Source: CAILZL01 sp050248275
GTDB lineage: Bacteria; Pseudomonadota; Gammaproteobacteria; Steroidobacterales; Steroidobacteraceae
DNA length: 64,000 bases
Assembly: GCA_050248275.1 (NCBI GenBank)
Contig: JBFWSR010000001.1
Coordinates: 186,001 to 250,000, forward strand
Reading direction: 5' to 3'
The notes under the pieces are model-generated. The model was given only the letters and a program-made list of their open reading frames with translations, ran no database searches and had not been told where the DNA came from. The translations under genes and the position numbers were made by a program. Shown in pieces: positions 8,773-16,414 of the stretch; within the stretch, counting starts at the first letter, position 1, and every line of letters starts with the position of its first letter.

Positions 8773-9615
8773 CTCTTCATCGACGATGAGCGACGGGGTT
8801 TTGGTAAATAGGTTGACGTCAATTCGATGTTCTCCTCCGAAGTGGTGGGAATGCAGGTCGCAGAAATAGTTGTGATACCTCGCAACCCACGCGTACTTTG
8901 ACCATACCGATGGCTTGCCCTTGAATTCTGCCAATTTTGTCTCAACCGCTGCTTTGTGCCGGAGGAACTCTTCGTAGAACGGGCCTTGTTCATTCTCGGC
9001 CCAGAGGACGCACTCAAGGTAGTTGAGAAACCACTGACCATCTGAATCGCGCAACACGTCACGAACATGCGGAGCCGAGCGTGGGTTTGAGTAATACATC
9101 AGGTGCTGCTTCGTTGCGGCGACAGCAGATGGCGTAAGTATGATTCGTGGATCACGAGCAAGGGCGGATTCGCCGTGATGCGCCTCAAGGAGCGCGCTGC
9201 CAAACACTGCGATTTCGTCGACGTAGGCATTGTCGACAGATATGGACCCGCGGATGAAGAAGCCATTAAGAACCATTTGGAATTGGAAGCTTCCAAGTTT
9301 GAAAAATGCACTTCCAAACTCCGACTCGGCATCCGAGTGAACCGGCCAAGAAATAACGATATTGTCCGTGAATGCCTTCAAGGCGTAGAAATCCTTACGC
9401 ATAAACTCTCGTAGCTCAGCGGACATGTCTTCGTCTTCAAGACAGCGCCGCCCCTCAATGAGTGCCGAGTACAGGGAACGGAGAATCTCTTGATGATTTC
9501 CGCGCGCTTGAGCTTGTTCAATCATGTCCGAGTAACCAAGAATGTCCAGGAACGCCAAGACCGATAGTCTTAGCGTTGGAGCTTCGCCTTCGACGTGATA
9601 CGGATTGCGCGACAT
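8767..9615 (-). CDS. Class III nucleotidyl-cyclase-like protein (cassette gene)
   Basis: A 282-residue protein starting at ATG 9615 (MSRNPYHVEG); a GTG at 9654 is in frame but lies inside the attC-like site. The core resembles class III nucleotidyl cyclases: LAFLDILGYSD places an Asp where metal-binding Asp 1 lies, KAFTDNIVIS places a second Asp in the beta hairpin, and FFIRGSISVDNA...FGSALLEAHHGES recalls the GIxxG...VNxAARLxS region. Whether it makes a cyclic nucleotide is unknown. The C-terminal third is not recognised. No cyclic-nucleotide effector adjoins it. Confidence 0.6.
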   Translation of the reverse strand: MSRNPYHVEGEAPTLRLSVLAFLDILGYSDMIEQAQARGNHQEILRSLYSALIEGRRCLEDEDMSAELREFMRKDFYALKAFTDNIVISWPVHSDAESEFGSAFFKLGSFQFQMVLNGFFIRGSISVDNAYVDEIAVFGSALLEAHHGESALARDPRIILTPSAVAATKQHLMYYSNPRSAPHVRDVLRDSDGQWFLNYLECVLWAENEQGPFYEEFLRHKAAVETKLAEFKGKPSVWSKYAWVARYHNYFCDLHSHHFGGEHRIDVNLFTKTPSLIVDEES

Positions 9616-9623
9616 GACGAGAG

Positions 9624-9710
9624 AGCTAACGTTTCTGGTGTGCGGCGCGGGCACGAACTTGAAAGGATGGCGCGTAAGTTACGCGTGTCCGCACCAGCAG
9701 ATTGTTAGCT
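9624..9710 (-). other. attC-like site 3
   Basis: The best site of the block. On the minus strand it opens with AGCTAAC (9710-9704), holding the TAA stop of the upstream cassette gene, and closes with the perfectly complementary GTTAGCT (9630-9624). Inside, CTGGTGCGG pairs with CCGCACACCAG, leaving extrahelical bases, and a variable middle forms the loop. The next gene starts eight bases after the closing core. Confidence 0.82.
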
Positions 9711-10087
9711 GCTTTGTTTTGATTGCGCATTGAAACCTGCTCGTTTTAAAAAAGCGAACGATATAGAGCCCGAAGCTATGCACAGCAACCAGAAAACCCA
9801 TGCTTGCGATGCCCATACGCCAGCTTCAATGGCAAACGCCGCTAACGCAAAGCAAAGCCGTAATGTAATTTGACCCCAGAACCAAGCTGTCTTCCACGGA
9901 GGTGGCACTGAACCATCCGGGTTGCTCCAACCACCTGGTAGGTCATCATCAGGGTGATGAGCGTGCCTGCCAAAGGCCAACCTACAAAGACCGCGAGCGC
10001 CGTTAAACCTAGTGGTAGATGCAAGAACAAGGAAAGCCCCAGCGTCAGGGCAACCATAAATGCTAGATATGGCAATTGTGCTCGCAT
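9705..10087 (-). pseudogene. Frameshifted small membrane protein (cassette gene)
   Basis: The frame from ATG 10087 encodes two hydrophobic segments ending GWPLAGTLITL. The continuation DDDLPGGWSNPDGSVPPPW, with two more hydrophobic segments and a Lys/Gln-rich tail, lies in another frame down to 9705. Joining them at about 9948-9952 gives one membrane protein of about 127 residues that resembles a recurrent cassette-encoded family with GWP...TLxTxDDDxPGGWSNPDG, recalled from memory. A single missing base explains the break. The start codon directly follows a GTTAGCT core. It may be a true mutation or a base-calling error. Function unknown. Confidence 0.6.
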
Positions 10088-10090
10088 GGC

Positions 10091-10208
10091 AGCTAACTAG
10101 AAGTAGAGCCCAGAGTTATGCGACCTAAATGCCGCTTTACAAAGCGACTTTATACTGAATATATTACCAAACATACCATTGGATCCTTTTATTTTCAGTT
10201 AGTTAGCG
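10091..10208 (-). other. Degenerate attC-like or attI-like boundary, A/T-rich
   Basis: GTTAGCT (10097-10091 on the minus strand) sits just ahead of the ATG at 10087, and CGCTAAC (10208-10202) lies 118 bases upstream. Between them is a very A/T-rich stretch and a hairpin CGCTTTGTAAAGCG. The arms near the cores pair poorly. It could be a worn attC site, an attI-type primary site, or the entry point carrying the promoter of the cassettes. No integrase lies nearby. Confidence 0.4.
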
Positions 10209-10271
10209 TCTTTTAGCACGCAATAAAAACAAACGGCAAGTAGGGCATGGGGCGGAGAAGCAGCAGCGATG

Positions 10272-10673
10272 TCAACCGCCGGCTGAACGCACCAACCCCA
10301 TCATTGCAACGATGCTCACTATTACCACTGCAACCGTCAGCCATTTGACGCGCACGCGGTTGTCTTCAATGCGTTTGATGAGCTGTGCATTCTGCTCGGC
10401 CAGCGACTTGATCAACTCGGAAGAGGCCAGCATCTGATTGTGCAGGTCGGCAATGGCGGCTTCCGTGACTGCCAGTCGTGACTGCAAGACGGTGATGGAT
10501 GGGGCTTCAGCCGCGTCTGACATAACTATGCCACTTGCCACCTGTGGCTCAACAGGCGACTTTCTGCTGACTGAATTCCACAGTTTCTTTGCGCCCTCGG
10601 CCACCTTGGGTGCGTTGTTGATGACATCCGTCCAGGGAACGCTTTTCAGTATTGCCAGCCAGGGAATAGCCAT
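10272..10673 (-). CDS. Unrecognised coiled-coil protein with C-terminal membrane anchor
   Basis: A 133-residue protein from ATG 10673 (MAIPWLAILKSVPWTDVINN). An in-frame upstream extension to 10721 lacks family-like sequence. The N-terminus AILKSVPWTDV...APKVAEGAKKLW resembles an uncharacterised proteobacterial family. The middle (about 58-108) is a heptad-like helix, LHNQMLASSELIKSLAEQNAQLIKRIE, and residues 112-129 form one membrane helix (LTVAVVIVSIVAMMGL). It probably sits in the inner membrane with its coiled coil in the cytoplasm. Function not known. Confidence 0.7.
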   Translation of the reverse strand: MAIPWLAILKSVPWTDVINNAPKVAEGAKKLWNSVSRKSPVEPQVASGIVMSDAAEAPSITVLQSRLAVTEAAIADLHNQMLASSELIKSLAEQNAQLIKRIEDNRVRVKWLTVAVVIVSIVAMMGLVRSAGG

Positions 10674-10751
10674 TGGATAACCTGCCAGAAATGAAATGGG
10701 TTCAGAGGTGGAACAACACAATCAATGCAAGCATCCATCGAGCACAGTGCA

Positions 10752-11216
10752 TCAGCCCGCGTCGAATCTGACTGGTTCCGGACCATGGCGACGCACGACC
10801 ACGGTGTTGGCCAGCTTGTCGTGCCAGCCCTGCTTGCGCCGGTCGAATGCAACCCAGATGAATCCCAGGAACATCGGCAGCATGGACAGGTAGTAACCGC
10901 AGTATCTGATCACCAATTGTCCCGTGCCGGGAGGTTGTCCGGTGGTAGCATCGACAATCCGCGCCGAGATCGCCATCTTGCCGGGCGTGGCGCCTTTGGC
11001 GATCCAGAATGCCAATACGCCAATTGCCGGCAGCAGCCATTCCACCAACAATCCGAAACCGCCTTTCACCAGCCGGGTGTCCGTCCAATACGTCGGCCCG
11101 ACAAATGCCAGCATCAATGGCACCGCCACCAGCAGCACCAGAATGCTGTCGATGAGGCTGGCGGCCACTCGTATCCAGAAGCCGGCATATTCGAGTTCTG
11201 ATTGATCTGTGCTCAT
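10752..11216 (-). CDS. RDD family membrane protein
   Basis: A 154-residue protein from ATG 11216 (MSTDQSELEYAGFW). It has the RDD-family opening AGFWIRVAASLIDSILV, with the Arg and Asp that define the family, three to four hydrophobic segments, and the conserved ATPGKM and FDRRKQGWHDKLANTVVV motifs near the C-terminus. RDD proteins are inner-membrane proteins; some have been linked to ion or metabolite transport, but no substrate is indicated here. It lies 78 bases upstream of the coiled-coil protein gene on the same strand. Confidence 0.85.
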   Translation of the reverse strand: MSTDQSELEYAGFWIRVAASLIDSILVLLVAVPLMLAFVGPTYWTDTRLVKGGFGLLVEWLLPAIGVLAFWIAKGATPGKMAISARIVDATTGQPPGTGQLVIRYCGYYLSMLPMFLGFIWVAFDRRKQGWHDKLANTVVVRRHGPEPVRFDAG

Positions 11217-11360
11217 GCCTGTTTCCAATGGTGTCAAGATTCCGTGCGATCACCGTATCACCGACGCGAGTTGATGGCCATTCGTATGACCGTCAGGACG
11301 ATCTCTATTGAACAAAGCCCGCCGCCAAAACGCGCGCCGCCATTGCTACACTGCGCGCCC

Positions 11361-12311
11361 ATGCGCTCATCCATTCCCACCTTACGCGAACGTGTTCGCT
11401 GGCTGCGTTATCGCATCGGCAGCCAGTGGGCCAACGGCAACCGGCCAGATATCAAGCAGGCCTTGTCCGCCTATGCGCGACTGATGCGGCTGGACCGGCC
11501 GATCGGTTCCTTCCTGCTGCTGTGGCCGACGTTGTGGGCGTTGTGGCTGGCGTCGGACGGCAAGCCGGCGCAACAGGTATTCATCGTATTTGTACTGGGT
11601 GTGTTCCTGACCCGTTCGGCGGGTTGCGTGATCAATGACTTTGCGGACCGCAAGTTCGATGGTCATGTGAAGCGCACGCGTGCGCGGCCACTGGCCACCG
11701 GCGAAGTATCGGCGCAGGAAGCGCTGCTGCTGTTCGGCGCGCTGGCGCTGATCTGCTTTGGACTGGTGCTGACCATGGACAAGCGAGTGGTGCAGATGTC
11801 CTTCGTCGGCGTGTTCCTGATGGCCAGCTATCCTTTTTTGAAACGATTCTTCCCTGCGCCGCAGTTCTACATGGGCCTGGCTTACAGTTGGTCGATTCCC
11901 ATGTGCTTTGTCGCGCAGACCGGCCATACCTCGCGGCTGTGCTGGCTGCTGTTTGCCGCCAACATCCTGTGGGCTGCGGCTTACGACACCATGTACGGCA
12001 TGGTGGATCGCGAGGACGACCTGCGCATCGGCATCAAGTCCAGCGCCATCCTGTTCGGCGATGCCGACCGGGCGATCATCGGCGCCATGCAATTGATGAC
12101 GCTGTATGCGCTGTGGCTGGCGGGCAAGGAGCTGCAACTGGGCGGCTGGTTCCGCAGCGGCCTGGCCGCTGCCGCAATGTTCGCGCTGTACCAGCAATAT
12201 CTGATCCGCCGCCGCGATCCGGACGATTGCCTGGTGGCGTTCCTTAACAACAACTATTTCGGCATGACGGTGTTCATCGGCATTGCGCTGGAATACCTGT
12301 TCAAACGTTAA
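11361..12311 (+). CDS. ubiA: 4-hydroxybenzoate polyprenyltransferase
   Basis: Integral membrane prenyltransferase that attaches the polyprenyl tail to 4-hydroxybenzoate in ubiquinone synthesis. The 316-residue reading from ATG 11361 carries the first Asp-rich motif NDFADRKFD (92-100) and the second, YDTMYGMVDREDD, plus about eight to nine hydrophobic segments. An in-frame upstream extension is possible but its sequence (MTVRTISIEQSPPPKR) is not family-like. The gene stands alone, without ubiC. Ubiquinone fits the aerobic respiratory genes at the other end of the window. Confidence 0.94.
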   Translation: MRSSIPTLRERVRWLRYRIGSQWANGNRPDIKQALSAYARLMRLDRPIGSFLLLWPTLWALWLASDGKPAQQVFIVFVLGVFLTRSAGCVINDFADRKFDGHVKRTRARPLATGEVSAQEALLLFGALALICFGLVLTMDKRVVQMSFVGVFLMASYPFLKRFFPAPQFYMGLAYSWSIPMCFVAQTGHTSRLCWLLFAANILWAAAYDTMYGMVDREDDLRIGIKSSAILFGDADRAIIGAMQLMTLYALWLAGKELQLGGWFRSGLAAAAMFALYQQYLIRRRDPDDCLVAFLNNNYFGMTVFIGIALEYLFKR

Positions 12312-12456
12312 CGGGCGAAGGCCATATCGGCAGGAATAATATGGAGCAGGCAACATGGCGGTCACTCATTCTCGGCTACAATAGCGCGGCGTTGCAGCAG
12401 ATCCTGGCCGACCGGCTGGCAATAACAACGTCTGCAAATACTTCCGAGGTAGGCGC

Positions 12457-13842
12457 GTGAAGATCATCATTCTGGGTGCCGGGCAGGTCGGACGCACGGC
12501 GGCCTACCATCTGGCGCGTGAAGAAGCCAATGAAGTCACTGTGGTGGACCGCGAGGAAAGCCTGTTGCGCGATCTGCAGGATCGTCTCGACATCCGCACC
12601 ATCATGGGCAACGGCGCGCAACCCTCGGTGCTGGAGGCCGCCGGGGCCAAGCAGGCTGACATGTTCATCGCCCTGACCAACAGCGACGAGGTCAACATGG
12701 TGGCCTGCCAGATCATGGCCACGCTGTTCAACAAGGATGCCACCCGCGTTGCGCGCATCCGCTCCGCCGAATACACCAAACACAGCAAGCTGTTCGTTGA
12801 TGAAGACCGCGCCTTCGCAGTCGATGTCACCTTGAGTCCTGAGCAACTGGTCACCGAGCACATTGCCCGCCTGATCCGTTATCCCGGCGCGTTGCAGGTG
12901 CTGGATTTCGCCGATGGCCGGGTACGCATGGTGGGCGCCCGCGCCTTGCGTGGCGGACTGCTGGTCGGACAACGCCTGCGGACGCTGCGCGAACATATTC
13001 CCAATACCGATGCGCGCGTGGCAGCCATCTATCGCGGCGGGCAAAGCATCAAACCCACCGGCGAAACCATCATCGAGCCCGGCGACGATGTGTTTTTCCT
13101 GGCGGCGCGCAAGGACATCCGTCTGGTGATGAATGAAATCCAGCGCCTGTCCGACCCGGTGCGCCGCGTGGTGATTGCCGGCGGCGGCAACATCGGTTTC
13201 CGGCTGGCGCAGAAACTGGAACAAAGCCATCAGGTGAAACTGATCGAACGCGAATCGCGCCGCGCGCGGCGCATTTCCGAACAATTGGGCAACACCATCG
13301 TGCTGACCGGCGATGCCTCGGACGAGGAACTGCTGCTGGAAGAAAACATCGACAGCGCCGATGTGTTCGTCGCAGTGACCAATGCCGAAGAAGCCAACAT
13401 CCTGTCGGCCATGCTGGCCAAACGGCTTGGCGCCAAAAAAGTCATGGCGCTGATCAATCGTCCTGCCTATGCCGAGCTGATGGAAGGCGGCAATCTCGAC
13501 GTGGCCATTTCGCCTCAGACCATCACCATCGGTTCGGTACTGGCCCATGTGCGGCGCGGCGATGTGGCGCAGGTGCATTCGCTGCGGCGCGGCGCAGCCG
13601 AAGCCATTGAAGCCATTGCCCATGGCATTCAGGGCGAAGGACGGGTCATCGGCCGCAAGATTGGCGACATTCCCCTGCCGGAAAGCACCACCATCGGCGC
13701 CATCGTGCGCGGCGATGAAGTGTTGATCGCGCACCATGACACCGTGGTGCAACGCGACGATCACGTCATTCTGTTCCTCACCGACCGCCGTCAGATCGAC
13801 GCGGTGGAACGCCTGTTCGATGTGCCACGCCGACGCCGCTGA
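12457..13842 (+). CDS. trkA: Trk system K+ uptake regulatory subunit TrkA
   Basis: Peripheral NAD(H)/ATP-binding gating subunit of the Trk potassium channel. The 461 residues contain two RCK_N/RCK_C repeats: Rossmann loops ILGAGQVGRT (from residue 5) and IAGGGNIGFRLA (about 241), each followed by an RCK_C half. Length matches TrkA (458 in E. coli). It is followed nine bases later by trkH, so the channel and its regulator form one transcript. The start is ATG after gaggtaggcgcgtga, a usable ribosome binding site. Confidence 0.96.
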   Translation: MKIIILGAGQVGRTAAYHLAREEANEVTVVDREESLLRDLQDRLDIRTIMGNGAQPSVLEAAGAKQADMFIALTNSDEVNMVACQIMATLFNKDATRVARIRSAEYTKHSKLFVDEDRAFAVDVTLSPEQLVTEHIARLIRYPGALQVLDFADGRVRMVGARALRGGLLVGQRLRTLREHIPNTDARVAAIYRGGQSIKPTGETIIEPGDDVFFLAARKDIRLVMNEIQRLSDPVRRVVIAGGGNIGFRLAQKLEQSHQVKLIERESRRARRISEQLGNTIVLTGDASDEELLLEENIDSADVFVAVTNAEEANILSAMLAKRLGAKKVMALINRPAYAELMEGGNLDVAISPQTITIGSVLAHVRRGDVAQVHSLRRGAAEAIEAIAHGIQGEGRVIGRKIGDIPLPESTTIGAIVRGDEVLIAHHDTVVQRDDHVILFLTDRRQIDAVERLFDVPRRRR

Positions 13843-13851
13843 GAAGTCATC

Positions 13852-15303
13852 ATGAATCTGCTCATCGTGCAGCGCATTCTCGGCATTCTGTTGATGCTGT
13901 TCAGCATCACCATGCTGCCGCCCATCGGGGTTTCACTGTATTTTCATGACGGTTATTCCACTCCGTTCATTGACGCCTTTGCCGGCCTGCTGATTACCGG
14001 CCTGCTGGTATGGCTGCCGGTGCGCAAAGAGAATCGTGAACTGCGCCTGCGCGATGGCTTCCTGGTGGTTGCGCTGTTCTGGGTGGTGCTGGGCCTGGCG
14101 GGCGCCGTGCCGCTGGTCCTGTCCAGCAGTCCGGAAATTCCGCTCACCAACGCGGTGTTTGAAGCCGTCTCGGGGTTCACGACCACCGGCGCAACCATTC
14201 TGGTCGGCCTGGACGGCTTGCCGAAATCCCTGTTGTACTACCGCCATCAGATTCAATGGCTGGGCGGCATCGGCATGGTGGTGCTGGCCGTGGCGCTGCT
14301 GCCCATGCTGGGCATCGGCGGCATGCAGTTGCTGAAAGCGGAAACGCCCGGCCCGGTGAAAGACGCCAAATTGACGCCGCGCATCACCGAAACCGCCAAG
14401 GCCCTGTGGCTGGTATATGTGTTGATCACCGCCATCTGTGCCGCCAGTTACTGGGCGGCAGGCATGACACCGTTCGAAGCCATCGGGCACAGTTTTTCGA
14501 CGGTTTCGACCGGCGGTTTTTCCAGCCACGATGCCAACCTGGCTTACTTCAACAGTCCCGCCGTCGAATTCATTGCCATCGTGTTCATGTTTTTAGGTGG
14601 CATCAACTTCTCCCTGCACTTTCTGGCCTGGCGACGCATGAGCCTGAACGACTACCTGCGCGATGCGGAATTTCGCATGTATGCAGTCATCATGCTGGTC
14701 GCTACTGCTTTGTGCGCCGTCACGTTGATTGTCAATGGCACCTTCAATGACCAGGGTTTCGCCGTTCGCAGCGCCTTGCTGCACGTGGTATCGATGATGA
14801 CCAGCACCGGTTTCGTCGCCACCGACTTTACCGTGTGGCCGGGCGCACTGCCCGTCATGCTGATTCTGATCACCTTCGCCGGCGGCTGCGCCGGCTCCAC
14901 CGCAGGCGGCATGAAAGTCATCCGCTGGATTCTGATGTGGAAGCAAGGCACGCGCGAAATCAATCGTCTGGTGCACCCCAGCGCCGTCTTTCCGGTGAAG
15001 ATTGGCGGTCGTCCTGTGCCATGGCGAGTGATTGATGCAGTGTGGGGCTTCTTCGCCATCTACGTGGTGTGCTTCGCAGTGTTGATGGTGCTGCTGATCG
15101 CCACCGGCGAAGATCAGATCACTGCATTCTCGGCCATTGCCACCTGCATGAACAATACAGGTCCGGCGCTGGGTAAAGTGGCCGCCAACTTCACCACCAT
15201 CAGCACGTCCGGCAAATGGATTTGCGTGCTGGCCATGTTGCTGGGCCGTCTTGAGGTGTATCCCCTGATCGTGCTGGTTACGCCGACGTTCTGGCGGCGG
15301 TGA
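13852..15303 (+). CDS. trkH: Trk K+ uptake channel subunit TrkH
   Basis: Inner-membrane potassium channel of the SKT superfamily. The 483 residues contain four pore-loop repeats with the recognisable filter regions SGFTTTGATI, STVSTGGFSSHD, MTSTGFVATDF and CMNNTGPALG, and end in LLGRLEVYPLIVLVTPTFW, the standard TrkH C-terminus. Each filter keeps its Gly. Length equals the E. coli protein (483). It works with TrkA encoded directly upstream. Confidence 0.96.
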   Translation: MNLLIVQRILGILLMLFSITMLPPIGVSLYFHDGYSTPFIDAFAGLLITGLLVWLPVRKENRELRLRDGFLVVALFWVVLGLAGAVPLVLSSSPEIPLTNAVFEAVSGFTTTGATILVGLDGLPKSLLYYRHQIQWLGGIGMVVLAVALLPMLGIGGMQLLKAETPGPVKDAKLTPRITETAKALWLVYVLITAICAASYWAAGMTPFEAIGHSFSTVSTGGFSSHDANLAYFNSPAVEFIAIVFMFLGGINFSLHFLAWRRMSLNDYLRDAEFRMYAVIMLVATALCAVTLIVNGTFNDQGFAVRSALLHVVSMMTSTGFVATDFTVWPGALPVMLILITFAGGCAGSTAGGMKVIRWILMWKQGTREINRLVHPSAVFPVKIGGRPVPWRVIDAVWGFFAIYVVCFAVLMVLLIATGEDQITAFSAIATCMNNTGPALGKVAANFTTISTSGKWICVLAMLLGRLEVYPLIVLVTPTFWRR

Positions 15304-15354
15304 TTCCGTTGTATTTGGTCGAAGGACTCCGATCAATCTTACAAGGAGTGTTCG

Positions 15355-15639
15355 ATGTTCCGGGTCTACATGCTTCAGTGCGCCGATGACAGTTACTACG
15401 TCGGTCACGCCGACAGCCTCGAAAAGCGGCTCGCACAACATCAACAAGGGCCGTTCCCAACCTGCTATACCTTCAACCGCCGTCCGGTGAAGTTGGTGTA
15501 TGTGTAGGACTGCGGAACACGTGAATAAGCCATGGCCTTGGAACGAAAGATCAAGGGATGGAGCCGCGCCAAAAAGACGGCATTGCTCATGAATGACTGG
15601 AACGAGATAGCGCGCCTATCACGCAACAGACAACGGTGA
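15355..15639 (+). pseudogene. Broken GIY-YIG nuclease gene (two in-frame stops)
   Basis: The frame reads MFRVYMLQCADDSYYVGHAD...EKRLAQHQQG...CYTFNRRPVKLVYV, then TAG at 15505, DCGTRE, TAA at 15526, then AMALERKIKGWSRAKKTALLMNDWNEIARLSR to TGA at 15639. Without the stops it is a normal 94-residue small GIY-YIG protein (YxVGHxxxLExRLxxH and LERxIKGWSRxKK). Both stops are one-base changes from common codons (CAG to TAG, GAA to TAA). It has an AAGGAG ribosome binding site and lies 51 bases after trkH. Clearly degraded. Confidence 0.85.
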
Positions 15640-15655
15640 GCCAGACTCCGAATTC

Positions 15656-15758
15656 GGAGCCCTTCGACAGGCTCAGGGCGAACGGAGCAGGAAAACTTTT
15701 GCGCTTCCATCACTTCCCATCTTTAATTCCGTTCGCCCTGAGCCTGTCGAAGGGCTCC
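15656..15758. repeat. Perfect 31-bp inverted repeat with 41-bp spacer
   Basis: The arms at 15656-15686 and 15728-15758 are exact reverse complements. Their core is CCTTCGACAGGCTCAGGG. This core is a palindromic repeat seen in many unrelated Gram-negative genomes, recalled from memory. It lies just downstream of the broken GIY-YIG gene and between convergent genes (that remnant and ureG). A 14-bp palindrome CTCCGAATTCGGAG abuts the left arm at 15646-15659. Confidence 0.9.
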
Positions 15759-15775
15759 CTAAGAACCAGTTCAAT

Positions 15776-16396
15776 CTACGCAGCGCGCAACATGCCCTGC
15801 TTGATGATGAAATCGAGCACGGTGTTCAGACCCTGACCGGTCTTGAGATTGGTGAAGACGAAAGGTCGCTCGCCACGCATTTTCCGGGCATCGCGATCCA
15901 TTACTTCCAGCGACGCGCCGACATGCGGCGCCAGATCGATCTTGTTGATGATCAGCAGATCGGAACGCATGATGCCCGGCCCACCCTTGCGCGGAATCTT
16001 GTCGCCGGCCGCCACGTCGATGACATACAAGGTCAGATCGGATAGCTCGGGGCTGAAGGTGGCAGCAAGGTTGTCGCCGCCGCTCTCGACGATGATCAGT
16101 TCCAGATCGGGAAAGTCGTGCATCAGATCGTCGATGGCCGACAGATTCATCGAGGCATCTTCACGAATGGCGGTATGCGGGCAACCGCCGGTCTCGACGC
16201 CGCGAATGCGATCCGGCGTCAGCGCCTGACTGCGAATCAGGAACTCGGCATCCTCGCGGGTGTAGATGTCGTTGGTCACCACCGCGATGCGATAACGATC
16301 GCGCAACTGCTTGCACAACGCATCCACCAAGGCGGTCTTGCCGGAACCCACCGGACCGCCCACACCAATCCGCAATACTTCACTGCCTGACGACAT
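15776..16396 (-). CDS. ureG: Urease accessory GTPase UreG
   Basis: SIMIBI-class GTPase that drives nickel delivery into urease with UreD and UreF. The 206 residues show the P-loop GVGGPVGSGKT (11-21), the TNDIYTREDAEFL segment, the metal-binding CPH in GVETGGCPHTAIREDAS, the SGGDNLAATFSPEL stretch, and the NKIDLAPHVG specificity motif. Length matches UreG. It is the last gene of the urease operon, 18 bases after the hupE/ureJ stop. Confidence 0.97.
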   Translation of the reverse strand: MSSGSEVLRIGVGGPVGSGKTALVDALCKQLRDRYRIAVVTNDIYTREDAEFLIRSQALTPDRIRGVETGGCPHTAIREDASMNLSAIDDLMHDFPDLELIIVESGGDNLAATFSPELSDLTLYVIDVAAGDKIPRKGGPGIMRSDLLIINKIDLAPHVGASLEVMDRDARKMRGERPFVFTNLKTGQGLNTVLDFIIKQGMLRAA

Positions 16397-16414
16397 GATT
16401 CACTCCAGCGTTGC

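Larger units (their letters stand above)
7125..10208. mobile_element. Cluster of gene cassettes with attC-like sites (CALIN)
   Basis: Three consecutive minus-strand gene units are separated by structured sites of 67-87 bp bounded by RYYYAAC/GTTRRRY-type cores. A stop codon falls in the upstream core of the site after it, and start codons lie soon after the downstream core, as in integron cassettes. The block is richer in A/T than its neighbours. No integrase gene is present, so it is either a CALIN or the detached end of an array. It begins 27 bases after the recG stop. Confidence 0.7.

Noticed and set aside
9705..9980. Small membrane gene starting at 9980 as an independent protein
   Set aside because: Its opening lies in the other frame of a longer cassette protein, and the joined reading is much more protein-like, so a frameshift is the simpler reading.
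7210..10087. A Pycsar or CBASS system made of the cyclase-like and neighbouring cassette genes
   Set aside because: No CD-NTase, cyclic-nucleotide-binding or TIR/TM effector of those systems was recognised; each cassette is a separate unit.
7100..10270. A complete integron with integrase and attI
   Set aside because: No tyrosine recombinase gene is visible in either direction; only attC-like sites support the cassette idea.
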